Assembly (NCBI GenBank): GCA_946478755.1
Contig: CAMLDJ010000014.1
Coordinates: 1-46,051 of the forward strand
DNA: 46,051 bases
Source: an uncultured Pedobacter sp.
Lineage (GTDB): Bacteria; Bacteroidota; Bacteroidia; Sphingobacteriales; Sphingobacteriaceae
Direction: 5' to 3'
Shown here: one piece after another, positions 38,019-46,051 of the stretch
Layout of the letters: every line of letters begins with the position of its first letter
Numbering within the stretch: position 1 is the stretch's first letter
Notes under the pieces: model-generated
What the model was told of the DNA's origin: nothing
Databases searched by the model: none
Seen by the model: only the letters and a program-made list of their open reading frames with translations
Made by a program: the position numbers and the translations under genes

Positions 38019-39128
38019 TTACGGGGCTACGGTAATTACCTTTCCTTGCAGTTTAAAATGCACATCTCCTGTCAGCTCCATCATTCTAAGCACTTTAGAT
38101 ACCTTATCGAATCGGGAGACCGTACCTCCGAAAATCAGCTCTTTTACTTCATCGTTGCTATATTTCACTTCAACCCCGTACCACTTCGAAACTTTTCGCA
38201 TTACGCTCTCGAGGCGCTCGTTATCAAACATAAACAGTCCGTTTTTCCAGGCGACAGCGGTTTCTACATCTGTTTTCATGATTTGTAAATCATTCGATGT
38301 AACTACCGACTGCTGGCCTGGCTTTAAGAACGCACCATTTACTTTGACACTTCCTTCCAGCAAAGTGGTTTTGACGGCCGATTCATCGGGATAAGCATTG
38401 ATATTAAAGTGCGTTCCCAATACTTCGACTTCCTGTTTGTCGGAGAGCACCCTGAAAGGGTGCTTTTTGTCCTTCGCTACTTCAAAATAAGCTTCCCCGC
38501 TTAACTCCACTTTTCTGAATTCCTGTTTTGCAAAACTTGCGGGGAACTTTAAGGAAGAAACCGCATTGAGCCAGACCTTTGTTCCGTCGGGAAGGTCAAC
38601 CTGGTACTGTCCCCCTTCAGGTGTTTGAATGGTGTTGTACTGTGCTGTGACAGGTTCCGGGGAGTTGCCGGTAACTTTATAAACCAATCGTCCACCTGAT
38701 TCCTTTACAACAGTAATTCCTGTCTGCTGGGTAACCGTACCGTCAGGGGCATCTGTTAAGGAAATTCGTTTGCCGTCGGCTAAAATTAACACCGCTCTGT
38801 GACCTCCCGGCACAAGATCCGCAGACTTTGTTACAGGTATACCTGAACCGGAGAAATTACTTTTATAAAAGAAAAAACCGGCAGACAAGGTAAGGAAGAT
38901 CATAGCCGCAACAGATAAGTTTGACAGGCGGAAACGTGTCCGTTGCGAACGATGTGGCATACTTTGCCAGACCATATCCAGATCGGCCTTCTTTTCTTCA
39001 TCTGTTAAGTCTGGAGCTGCGGCATTTTCAAACCCGAGATACCAGCTTTCAAGGATTTCAAGCTCCGCATCAGTACAGGCGTTCGCCCTATATCGCTCCA
39101 ATAAATCTTTAATCTCGTCTTTATTCAT
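38019..39128 (-). CDS. FecR family anti-sigma factor
   Basis: 369 residues. The N-terminal cytoplasmic part (~1-65, DLLERYRANACTDAELEILESWY) should bind the ECF sigma factor. One membrane helix lies at ~71-88 (SVAAMIFLTLSAGFFFY). The periplasmic FecR domain follows (TPEGGQYQVDLPDGTKVWLNA, SGEAYFEVAKDKKHPF, VLGTHFNINAY), and the C-terminal DUF4974-like part is near 290-369. It relays the signal from the STN-SusC in the outer membrane to the sigma factor. It lies between the sigma gene (70-bp gap) and susC (187-bp gap, which may hold its own promoter). Confidence 0.95.
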   Translation of the reverse strand: MNKDEIKDLLERYRANACTDAELEILESWYLGFENAAAPDLTDEEKKADLDMVWQSMPHRSQRTRFRLSNLSVAAMIFLTLSAGFFFYKSNFSGSGIPVTKSADLVPGGHRAVLILADGKRISLTDAPDGTVTQQTGITVVKESGGRLVYKVTGNSPEPVTAQYNTIQTPEGGQYQVDLPDGTKVWLNAVSSLKFPASFAKQEFRKVELSGEAYFEVAKDKKHPFRVLSDKQEVEVLGTHFNINAYPDESAVKTTLLEGSVKVNGAFLKPGQQSVVTSNDLQIMKTDVETAVAWKNGLFMFDNERLESVMRKVSKWYGVEVKYSNDEVKELIFGGTVSRFDKVSKVLRMMELTGDVHFKLQGKVITVAP

Positions 39129-39198
39129 AAACCGGTCAAAGCAATATGCTTTACTGATGACTAAGACAGGGAGCTACAGGCGAGGGGTTAGATGAATC

Positions 39199-39768
39199 TT
39201 AAAAAAATAAAAAAAAACTGAATATGCCCAGTTTCAGGCGGAGGGTCTTTAAGGCGTTCTTCATCTGCCGTTTTACCGTTTCTTCGGAAATCTCCATTTT
39301 ACAGGCAATTTCACGGTGACTAAGGTACTCTTTGCGGCTAAGCAGAAATAGCGCTTTCATTTTTGGAGGCAGGGATGCGATCTCCTGTTCTATTAAGACG
39401 GCCAGCTGTTTCTCCCTGATCAGGTGATCGGTTACAAAACTGCCCTGACTGGCATACGTCTCCAGGGAATCCACATATTTATCTGCTACCTGCTGGCGTG
39501 CAATTACATTTAAGATCTTATTGCGCATCGCCGTATAGAGATAACCCGAAAGGTTAGCATTGAAATTTATGCTGTCACGTTTAGTCCAAAGTCCAGCGAA
39601 AAGCTCCTGTATCACATCTCGGGCTTCTTCCCTGTTTTTCAGTTTTTTATAGGCATGACTATAGAGTATCCACTTATAGCGCTCATAGATCTCTGTAAAC
39701 GCAGCTTCATCGTCTTGCTTTAAAAGGACGACCAGATCAAAATCATGAAGTTGCTTATATTTGGTCAT
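39199..39768 (-). CDS. ECF RNA polymerase sigma factor (Bacteroidetes SusC-linked type)
   Basis: 189 residues with region 2 (~20-90, FTEIYERYKWILYSHAYKKL, EARDVIQELFAGLW) and region 4 (~120-180, LPPKMKALFLLSRKEYLSHREIACKM, SEETVKRQMKNALKTLR). It belongs to the group partnered with FecR and STN-SusC and should drive the downstream operon when released. The C-terminus is very hydrophobic (IFSFFLFF) and is encoded by T and A homopolymers, so its exact end could be affected by slippage or sequencing. No confident promoter was found in the 150 bp upstream. Confidence 0.94.
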   Translation of the reverse strand: MTKYKQLHDFDLVVLLKQDDEAAFTEIYERYKWILYSHAYKKLKNREEARDVIQELFAGLWTKRDSINFNANLSGYLYTAMRNKILNVIARQQVADKYVDSLETYASQGSFVTDHLIREKQLAVLIEQEIASLPPKMKALFLLSRKEYLSHREIACKMEISEETVKRQMKNALKTLRLKLGIFSFFLFF

Positions 39769-39918
39769 ATCCTGAAATCATCATACCATTAATTCCCTGA
39801 TCAATGTTAATTATTATTTTTCAAATTAGCATTATTTACTTTAATTAACTTTCATAATGTTTAATAATGTTACCAATCGTTAACGTAACCTTAACAAGGT
39901 GAGGGATTTTGCCAGGAC

Positions 39919-40743
39919 TTATTCAAATACTACCGTTTTATTCTTATAAACAAATACCCGGTCGTTCAGCACCAGCCGAAGGGCTTTCGCCAGCACCGCA
40001 GTTTCAATTTCTTTTCCAGACCGCACCATATCAGCAGCTGTAAAGGAGTGGTTAACAGGAATGATCTGCTGTGCAATGATCGGTCCCTCATCCAGATCAT
40101 CCGTGACAAAGTGCGCAGTAGCACCAATTAGTTTAACCCCTCTTTCAAATGCTTGTTTGTAAGGGTTGGCACCTGCGAATGCCGGTAAAAAAGAATGGTG
40201 AATGTTGATGATCTTACTGGGAAAATTGGCTACAAAAGCGGGCGAAAGGATCCGCATAAATTTGGCCAGTACGATATAATCGGGGTTATAGGATTTAATC
40301 TCACTGATAATGTGCTGTTCGGATATTTCTTTATCCTCATGATAAGGAATCATAAGGAATGGGATGTCAAAGCGTTGGCAGATCTTCTGCAATACGTCAT
40401 GGTTCCCAATCACACAAAGGACGCTAGCACCCAGTGTACCGAAATTATTGCGCACCAGGATATCAGCCAGGCAATGGTATTCCTTTGTGACCATCACCAC
40501 GATCTTTTTCTCAGGAACAGGGTTCACATGGATAAGCGCACCTTCCGGAAGGATCTCCTGCATCTTTTGCTCTAGCGCTGCCTCATCTCCGGCCCCATCT
40601 ACCTCCAGACGCATAAAGAACCGATCCCCTGCTTTATCTACATGCTCCCGCATAGATATGATATTCAGCCGTGCTTCTGATAATATTCTGGAAATGTCTG
40701 CCACAAGACCTACCCGGTCCCTGCATTGGATAATGATGATCAT
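39919..40743 (-). CDS. purU: Formyltetrahydrofolate deformylase
   Basis: 274 residues from ATG at 40743; a 12-residue longer form would need TTG. It hydrolyses 10-formyltetrahydrofolate to tetrahydrofolate and formate, balancing one-carbon pools and feeding formate to purine synthesis. An ACT domain (~1-75, IIIIQCRDRVGLVADISRIL) precedes the formyltransferase-fold domain (~85-274). The active-site triad is Asn180 and His182 in INIHHSFLPAF and Asp216 in TDDLDEGPII. It is cytoplasmic. It is divergent from the EamA transporter and 150 bp upstream of the sigma factor, without an obvious terminator between. Confidence 0.95.
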   Translation of the reverse strand: MIIIIQCRDRVGLVADISRILSEARLNIISMREHVDKAGDRFFMRLEVDGAGDEAALEQKMQEILPEGALIHVNPVPEKKIVVMVTKEYHCLADILVRNNFGTLGASVLCVIGNHDVLQKICQRFDIPFLMIPYHEDKEISEQHIISEIKSYNPDYIVLAKFMRILSPAFVANFPSKIINIHHSFLPAFAGANPYKQAFERGVKLIGATAHFVTDDLDEGPIIAQQIIPVNHSFTAADMVRSGKEIETAVLAKALRLVLNDRVFVYKNKTVVFE

Positions 40744-40801
40744 CTGGATGTACCTATAAATAAAAAAGCAAGATAACAATATCTGTGTAGGATATTAATT
40801 C

Positions 40802-40809
40802 TAATTTTG
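40802..40809 (+). promoter_or_regulatory. Candidate -7 box (TAATTTTG) of the EamA gene
   Basis: TAATTTTG matches the Bacteroidetes TAnnTTTG element, 30 bp upstream of the ATG at 40840. A weak TGTG lies about 16 bp upstream in place of a -33 TTTG. It is in the purU/EamA divergent gap. Confidence 0.35.
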
Positions 40810-40839
40810 AAATATAAACTTCCCGATAAAAAAACTGAT

Positions 40840-41805
40840 ATGCCGGTACACCTAAACAAAAAACCTTCTCCTTTACTCGTTATTATCGCCTTTGCTGTAG
40901 TATACATAGTTTGGGGCTCCACCTATTTCTTCATTCAAAAAGCCCTGGCGGGATTTCCCCCATTTATGCTTGGCGCTTTCAGGTTCCTGGCTGCCGGATT
41001 TTTATTAGTTGCCTGGTGCAGTATAAAGGGAGAAAAGATATGGGATAAAAAAAGCATTAAACATGCTGCAATTGCCGGCATACTGATGCTGGGCGTGGGA
41101 AACGGACTGGTGATCTGGGTAGAGCAGTTTATCCCAAGCGGATTGGTGGCCATTTTGGTGTCATCTGCAGCAATGTGGTTTGTGATTCTGGATAAGCCCA
41201 AATGGAAGGAAAACTTAAGGAACACGTCGACAGTACTCGGGCTGATCATCGGATTTATAGGGGTGATCCTGCTTTTTGGAGAACAAATGATGCAGACACT
41301 CAACAGTGATCAAAATAGCATGCAGGTGATCGGGATCCTGCTGCTGTTGCTTGCGCCAATAGGCTGGGCAGCGGGCTCCCTGTATTCAAAATACAATTCC
41401 GACGACAATGTTTCTGTATCGGTAAGTACTTCATGGCAGATGATTGCTGCAGGCCTGGCTTTTATTCCGGGCACGATCATCACTTCAGAATTTGAACATT
41501 TTAACTTAGACCAGGTATCTGCGGACGCCTGGTTATCGGTTGCTTATCTGGTCATTTTTGGTTCTATTGCAGCATTTAGCGCCTATGTATGGCTGTTATC
41601 TGTTCGCCCGGCCACGCAGGTCAGCACTTATGCCTATGTTAACCCCGTTGTAGCAGTTTTATTAAGCATGTTTTTTACCAGCGAACGAATCACCTTTATC
41701 CAGATCATAGGATTAGTTGTCATCCTTGGCAGTGTGTTACTCATCAACCTGGCGAAATACCGGAAAGACAAATTGGAGAAAAAGGCAGCAGCCTATTCGA
41801 AATAG
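40840..41805 (+). CDS. EamA family drug/metabolite transporter
   Basis: 321 residues from ATG at 40840; the frame opens at a TTG 33 bp earlier, which is less likely. About ten membrane helices form two EamA repeats. Landmarks are [17 protein letters not shown] and [14 protein letters not shown] in the first half and [18 protein letters not shown] in the second. Proteins of this kind (YedA-like) export small metabolites or amino acids; the substrate is unknown. The gene ends inside the end of gmd (13-bp convergent overlap) and is the only plus-strand gene in the right part of the window. Confidence 0.9.
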   Translation: MPVHLNKKPSPLLVIIAFAVVYIVWGSTYFFIQKALAGFPPFMLGAFRFLAAGFLLVAWCSIKGEKIWDKKSIKHAAIAGILMLGVGNGLVIWVEQFIPSGLVAILVSSAAMWFVILDKPKWKENLRNTSTVLGLIIGFIGVILLFGEQMMQTLNSDQNSMQVIGILLLLLAPIGWAAGSLYSKYNSDDNVSVSVSTSWQMIAAGLAFIPGTIITSEFEHFNLDQVSADAWLSVAYLVIFGSIAAFSAYVWLLSVRPATQVSTYAYVNPVVAVLLSMFFTSERITFIQIIGLVVILGSVLLINLAKYRKDKLEKKAAAYSK

Positions 41806-42929
41806 TTTAGTGTCTTAAAACCACCCTGTTTCAGATATTCGTCTTTTTTCATCAGGTGCAGATCTGACTGGATCATGTCTTGTACCAATAATGGCAGGTC
41901 GTATTTAGGTTTCCAGCCTAATTTGGTATTGGCCTTGGTCGGATCACCCAGTAAAAGATCGACTTCAGTAGGACGGAAGTACTTTTCATCCACCTGCACC
42001 ACAATGGTACCCGGTTTCAGATAGGTATCGTTTAAGCCAAGCTTTGCAACCATTTCCTGATCTACATCAATGACCACTCCACGCTCATATTCATCTTTAC
42101 CACTAAACTCAACTTCTATCCCCAATTCGGCAAAACTCATTTTAACGAAATCCCTAACCGTGGTGGTTATTCCGGTAGCAATGACATAATCTTCCGGCTC
42201 TTCTTGCTGAAGGATCAGCCACATGGCCTCGATATAATCTTTCGCATGGCCCCAATCCCTTTGTGCCGACAGGTTTCCCAGGTATAAGCAGCCTTGCAAC
42301 CCTAGTGCTATCTTGCAGGCAGCACGGGTAATTTTACGGGTCACAAATGTTTCTCCTCTGAGCGGACTTTCGTGATTGAATAGAATGCCATTGCAGGCAT
42401 ACATTTTATAGGCTTCCCGGTAGTTTACTGTAATCCAGTAGCCGTACATTTTAGCCACGGCATAAGGAGAACGCGGATAAAAAGGCGTGGTTTCACTTTG
42501 TGGAACGGCCTGCACCAATCCATATAGTTCGGATGTGGAAGCCTGGTATATTTTTGTTTTTTTCTCCATGCCCAGAATGCGGATCGCTTCCAGTAACCTT
42601 AAGGTACCGATACCATCGGCGTTGGCCGTATATTCAGGCATTTCGAAACTGACATGCACATGGCTCATAGCAGCCAGGTTGTATATTTCGTCTGGTTGGG
42701 TCTCCTGGATAATCCGGATCAGATTGGTAGAATCGGTCAGGTCCCCGTAGTGCAATTTAAAGCGCACCCCCTGCTCATGCTGATCCTGGTACAAATGGTC
42801 AATCCGGTCGGTATTAAATGATGAGGCCCTTCTTTTTAAACCATGTACAAAATATCCTTTTTTGAGGAGGAATTCTGCTAAATAAGCACCATCCTGCCCC
42901 GTAACACCCGTTATTAAAGCTACCTTCAT
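41793..42929 (-). CDS. gmd: GDP-mannose 4,6-dehydratase
   Basis: 378 residues from ATG at 42929; a TTG one codon earlier is less likely. It converts GDP-mannose to GDP-4-dehydro-6-deoxymannose, the first step to GDP-fucose, GDP-rhamnose or GDP-perosamine. The N-terminal NADP motif is [16 protein letters not shown]. Catalytic residues lie in STSELYG (near 132-137) and Tyr156/Lys160 of [29 protein letters not shown] is a family signature. No GDP-fucose synthase gene is seen here, so the final sugar is unknown. It follows the nucleotide-sugar dehydrogenase by 53 bp, suggesting joint use in surface polysaccharide synthesis. Confidence 0.95.
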   Translation of the reverse strand: MKVALITGVTGQDGAYLAEFLLKKGYFVHGLKRRASSFNTDRIDHLYQDQHEQGVRFKLHYGDLTDSTNLIRIIQETQPDEIYNLAAMSHVHVSFEMPEYTANADGIGTLRLLEAIRILGMEKKTKIYQASTSELYGLVQAVPQSETTPFYPRSPYAVAKMYGYWITVNYREAYKMYACNGILFNHESPLRGETFVTRKITRAACKIALGLQGCLYLGNLSAQRDWGHAKDYIEAMWLILQQEEPEDYVIATGITTTVRDFVKMSFAELGIEVEFSGKDEYERGVVIDVDQEMVAKLGLNDTYLKPGTIVVQVDEKYFRPTEVDLLLGDPTKANTKLGWKPKYDLPLLVQDMIQSDLHLMKKDEYLKQGGFKTLNYFE

Positions 42930-42982
42930 CAATTTATTTTTTTTAGTTTAGAACCGTAAACATACGTAATTGTTTATTTTTT

Positions 42983-44257
42983 TTACAGCCTGGCATCTGC
43001 AAACCTGCGGTCGATGAAGGATTTGGTATCAAAAATAATTGCACCATTTTCTTTATACCGGGCATAATCAAGTTCCAAAAATTCATTGTGTGCAACGGCG
43101 ATAATGATCGCTTTGTAGTCTGCGACATCCAGTTCCTGTTCCAGCGTAATGCCGTACTCTTCCTGTACCTCTCCCGCGATTGCCCATGGATCATACACCC
43201 GGACATCCATCCCGAATTGTTGCAGTTCCGTATAAATATCAACCACTTTCGTATTCCGGATGTCCGGACAGTTCTCTTTAAACGCGAATCCGAGAATGAG
43301 CGCCTTTTCCCCTTTGATGGCTGATCCATTAGCGATCAGCATTTTTACGACCTTGCTGGCTACAAAGACACCCATGTTTTCATTAACCCTTCTTCCCGAC
43401 AGGATGACCTGAGGGGTATAGCCTAGAGCATTTGATTTATGGGCCAGATAGTAAGGATCGACGCCAATACAATGCCCTCCTACCAAACCTGGCTTATACT
43501 TTAAGAAGTTCCATTTGGTTCCGGCTGCCGCGATGACATCGGCGGTGTCAATCTCCATTTTATCGAAGATTAAAGCCAGTTCATTTACGAAAGAAATATT
43601 TACATCACGCTGTGCGTTTTCTATTGCTTTTGAGGCCTCTGCGACTTTGATACTGGGAGCCTTATGTGTACCCGCCGTAATGATGCTGGCATAGAGTCCG
43701 TCAATCCGGTCGGCCACCTCAGGAGTGGAACCCGAAGTCACTTTCATGATTTTCGTAAGCGTGTTCACTTTATCTCCGGGATTGATCCTTTCTGGTGAAT
43801 AGCCACAGTAAAAATCTACATTATACTTTAATCCCGAATATTGTTCCAGCACAGGCACGCAATCCTCTTCTGTACAACCCGGATAAACGGTAGATTCGTA
43901 GATGACGATATCGCCTGTAGACAAGAAGGGGGCCAGCATTTTAGTAGCCCCTAACAGTGGCTTCAAATCGGGCGCCTTAAACTGATCGATCGGCGTTGGC
44001 ACCGTCACGATATAAATATTGCAGTCTTTCAATAAACTGGCATCCGATGAGAGTTCCAGCCCTCTCCCCAGCACACTCTGCAGTGTGGTTAAATCAGCTT
44101 CCTTGGTGCTGTCTATATTGGCTGACAAGTCCTGTATCCTGGTCTCATTGATATCAAAGCCAAGCACCTGATACTGCTTGGCAAATTCAATAGCTAAGGG
44201 CAGGCCCACGTAACCTAAACCTATGATTGCAATATGTGGCTTATTTGCTGCTGACAT
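42983..44257 (-). CDS. UDP-sugar 6-dehydrogenase (TviB/WbpO-type nucleotide-sugar dehydrogenase)
   Basis: 424 residues from ATG at 44257; another ATG at 44269 adds four residues. It oxidises C6 of a UDP-hexose, most likely UDP-GlcNAc or UDP-GalNAc by resemblance to the Vi-antigen type, to a uronic acid using NAD. The NAD fold starts at AIIGLGYVGLPLA. VTVPTPID and ESTVYPGCTEE follow, and the catalytic Cys263 lies in GGHCIGVDPYYL. LGFAFKENCPDIRNTKVVD marks the C-terminal domain. UDP-glucose or UDP-ManNAc dehydrogenase are alternatives. It is placed between the unrecognised secreted protein and gmd on the same strand. Confidence 0.9.
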   Translation of the reverse strand: MSAANKPHIAIIGLGYVGLPLAIEFAKQYQVLGFDINETRIQDLSANIDSTKEADLTTLQSVLGRGLELSSDASLLKDCNIYIVTVPTPIDQFKAPDLKPLLGATKMLAPFLSTGDIVIYESTVYPGCTEEDCVPVLEQYSGLKYNVDFYCGYSPERINPGDKVNTLTKIMKVTSGSTPEVADRIDGLYASIITAGTHKAPSIKVAEASKAIENAQRDVNISFVNELALIFDKMEIDTADVIAAAGTKWNFLKYKPGLVGGHCIGVDPYYLAHKSNALGYTPQVILSGRRVNENMGVFVASKVVKMLIANGSAIKGEKALILGFAFKENCPDIRNTKVVDIYTELQQFGMDVRVYDPWAIAGEVQEEYGITLEQELDVADYKAIIIAVAHNEFLELDYARYKENGAIIFDTKSFIDRRFADARL

Positions 44258-44312
44258 GGCCGCAAACATACGAAATTATTTAATGCAGATGATGCGCTGA
44301 ATTGTTGTAAGC

Positions 44313-46040
44313 TCAATGTAATTGGTAATCAACCACCACACCGCCGATCAGGAGTTGTCTATTTTTGACCTGAATCTTTTTCCCTGCCGGGACACAAACC
44401 AGCACAAGAGATTTTCTGCCAGGAATAGTAACTTTAGTTCCATAGGCCAGTTTCTTTGCTACAAAACGCTGCCCAACCAGGTCGTAAACATCCACTCTTC
44501 TTTTCTTATTCCCTGCAACTTTGAAGTGAATCGTTCTTGCTGTTGCATATGGATTATAAAATAAATAGCTCGGGTAGGCCTTTTCCGCATAAAAATCAGT
44601 GGCCAGTAAGTTCAGTCTAAGAATTCCTTTTACCTCCGTCTCATTTACAATGCCGCCAAAGATGCCTACATGTCCACTTCCATAAATGCTGAACTGTGAT
44701 ACTTCCGGATTTTTACCAGGCACCCATTTTGGTCCGTCTCCCTGCGCAACAGGTGCCTTTAAGCTTTGGTAAAGTGTGTCAAACGTCGAGGCCTTTGCGA
44801 ATCCCTCATAGGCGATGACCCCCTTTGTAACATCGGCCAATTCAGGTATGGTCTGGTGATTCTTTGGCATATACTGCGGATAAAATAACCTGGAAGCATT
44901 TACAGCATTTAACATCCATTTCCCTATTGCATTGGCATACTGCGGCTGATACTTAACCAAAGGGACCAGTGGCCAGGCGGCATCAAAGGTATTCATTAAA
45001 AAAGCATAGCCGCCATGGTCTACAGTACTTCCGACTGTTCCGGAAATGTCGAAGCCATTCCAGTTGCCCACCAAAAAGCCCCAGCCTTCACGGCAAACCG
45101 CTGTTCCATCGAAGGTCCAGTTCAGCATCTTCTGAATATCAAAAGTAGTTCCTTGCTCTGCATTCATCCGGGCCGCCACATAAGCACCAAAAGGCATTAG
45201 CAGCTCATAGGTAGGATTAACCTTCTGGCTTTCCAAAGCTTTCATGGCGCTGACCGCCCCTTTCAGATAACGTGGATCGCCAAACCTTTTATAAGCGGCA
45301 TATAGCACATAGGCATGCCCTGCCGCTGCATCTGGCTGTGCACAGATCTGAGTGGACATTGGCTTCATCTGTCCGTAATCGAAATACGAATAATTATAAT
45401 TTCCTTTCAATATCGAATCTGCCTGGTAGAATTTATCGGCGATCTTTCTGGCCATCTGTTCAAAGTCAGGCTCCAGAGGATACTTGTCATAGATCGCATA
45501 AAAAAGCACATTGGGGTATACATCATACCACCAATCGCGGCCATATCCCCCGCCAAGCAGTGCCACTTCCGGTGCAGTATTGTTCATCATGATGTCCCAT
45601 CCGGTATCTTTATTGAAATAGTTCTTCAGCATAGCCGCGTAATTGAGACCCTGCTGTTTGCTTTTATCGACGCCAACCAATGTGGCACCGAGAACGGAAC
45701 CCATATTGGCCAGGGCTTCATGAAACATGCCTTTATTATGCTGTTGTCCCTGCCTCACGTCACCCACCGCTGTATACATGCCGATTACCGGTTGCCTAAA
45801 GTTCTTTCCGGTACTATCCATCCAAACCATCGGCCAGTACCTGCCTTTGGCTTTAAAATCATAAATCGTTTTATCGAAGTTGAGAGCCATCGCTCTCCAA
45901 TTAATAATTTGAAGCGGCTTAGGCACATCTGCCATGGCATTTACCCGGTCAACATCAATCTGTTTAACCTGGGGATAACCCAGCGTAGCAATAAATAAAC
46001 AAAAAAGCGTAAATTGTAAGGGCAGTTTAAATCTTATCAT
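44313..46040 (-). CDS. Secreted protein of unknown function, possible alpha/alpha-barrel fold
   Basis: 575 residues with a signal peptide ending near residue 23 (FIATLGYPQ). I do not recognise the family. Visible features are repeated helix-loop segments with aromatic and Asp/His-rich loops (GQQHNKGMFHEAL, LLGGGYGRDWWYDVYPNVLFY, PMSTQICAQPDAAAGHAYVLYAAYKRF, GTVGSTVDHGGYAFLMNTFDAAW), as in (alpha/alpha)6 glycosidases and lyases, and a C-terminal beta domain (~470-575) as in many secreted hydrolases. ATG at 46040 is close to the window edge, so its promoter is not visible. It precedes the dehydrogenase and gmd by 43-55-bp gaps, but its secretion argues for a separate role. Confidence 0.7.
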   Translation of the reverse strand: MIRFKLPLQFTLFCLFIATLGYPQVKQIDVDRVNAMADVPKPLQIINWRAMALNFDKTIYDFKAKGRYWPMVWMDSTGKNFRQPVIGMYTAVGDVRQGQQHNKGMFHEALANMGSVLGATLVGVDKSKQQGLNYAAMLKNYFNKDTGWDIMMNNTAPEVALLGGGYGRDWWYDVYPNVLFYAIYDKYPLEPDFEQMARKIADKFYQADSILKGNYNYSYFDYGQMKPMSTQICAQPDAAAGHAYVLYAAYKRFGDPRYLKGAVSAMKALESQKVNPTYELLMPFGAYVAARMNAEQGTTFDIQKMLNWTFDGTAVCREGWGFLVGNWNGFDISGTVGSTVDHGGYAFLMNTFDAAWPLVPLVKYQPQYANAIGKWMLNAVNASRLFYPQYMPKNHQTIPELADVTKGVIAYEGFAKASTFDTLYQSLKAPVAQGDGPKWVPGKNPEVSQFSIYGSGHVGIFGGIVNETEVKGILRLNLLATDFYAEKAYPSYLFYNPYATARTIHFKVAGNKKRRVDVYDLVGQRFVAKKLAYGTKVTIPGRKSLVLVCVPAGKKIQVKNRQLLIGGVVVDYQLH

Positions 46041-46051
46041 TGTCGGGTTTA

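Noticed and set aside
41793..41805. 13-bp convergent overlap of EamA and gmd as a regulatory antisense pair
   Set aside because: Such short tail overlaps are common and nothing else points to regulation.
42943..43329. 128-residue minus ORF inside the dehydrogenase region
   Set aside because: It overlaps the UDP-sugar dehydrogenase in another frame and shows no recognisable domain.
44263..44270. TATGTTTG on the minus strand as a promoter for the dehydrogenase
   Set aside because: It matches TAnnTTTG but overlaps the alternative start codon and would leave no leader; a chance match is more likely.
1..46051. tRNA, rRNA, insertion sequences, phage genes, defence systems
   Set aside because: No transposase, integrase, phage, CRISPR or RNA-gene sequence was recognised by reading.

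Overview
The window looks like a chromosomal segment of a Bacteroidota bacterium, most likely a Sphingobacteriaceae member such as Pedobacter or a relative. The evidence is two SusC/SusD outer-membrane pairs, a FecR/ECF-sigma pair of Bacteroidetes type, a TonB receptor with an STN domain, glycoside hydrolases with Bacteroidetes-style signal peptides, weak Shine-Dalgarno signals and TAnnTTTG-type promoter boxes. The organism call is inference; no rRNA or tRNA is present to confirm it. Almost every gene is on the minus strand, so the window reads right to left.

Layout by coordinate. (1) 1-13638 (-): one giant surface protein, at least 4,546 residues and cut by the left edge. It has a signal peptide, a parallel beta-helix, seven tandem ~405-residue LamG-like/GIGRDD modules, a linker domain and an array of Calx-beta repeats still running at the edge. 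(2) 14086-15326: a NarL-type response regulator (-) and a divergent PA2169/DUF2383 ferritin-like stress protein (+). (3) 15445-30773 (-): polysaccharide-utilisation locus PUL-1, in transcription order ROK regulator, SusC, SusD, GH29 fucosidase, GH3 with PA14, GH2 beta-mannosidase-like and GH92 alpha-mannosidase. (4) 31021-39768 (-): system 2, in order ECF sigma factor, FecR anti-sigma, STN-SusC, SusD, DUF5689 lipoprotein and a frame-disrupted small secreted ORF, closed by a clear intrinsic terminator at 30960-30996. (5) 39919-46040: purU (-), an EamA transporter (+), then gmd, a nucleotide-sugar dehydrogenase and an unrecognised secreted protein (all -).

How the genes work together. The hydrolases of PUL-1 match the four non-chitobiose linkage types of a plant complex N-glycan: alpha-fucose, beta-xylose or another beta-linked sugar, alpha-mannose and core beta-mannose. 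The GH2 carries motifs resembling plant-type endo-beta-mannosidase. A ROK repressor is the first gene of the same operon, and a 12-bp inverted repeat overlaps its likely promoter. System 2 is an enzyme-free import/sensing unit with cell-surface signalling through STN, FecR and ECF sigma. The nucleotide-sugar genes point to surface polysaccharide synthesis.

Best candidates for something new are the in-cis ROK-controlled N-glycan-like PUL, the 32-bp perfect palindrome between susD and the hydrolase genes, the poly-A-interrupted small gene of system 2, the enzyme-free DUF5689 SusCD unit, and the giant modular adhesin.
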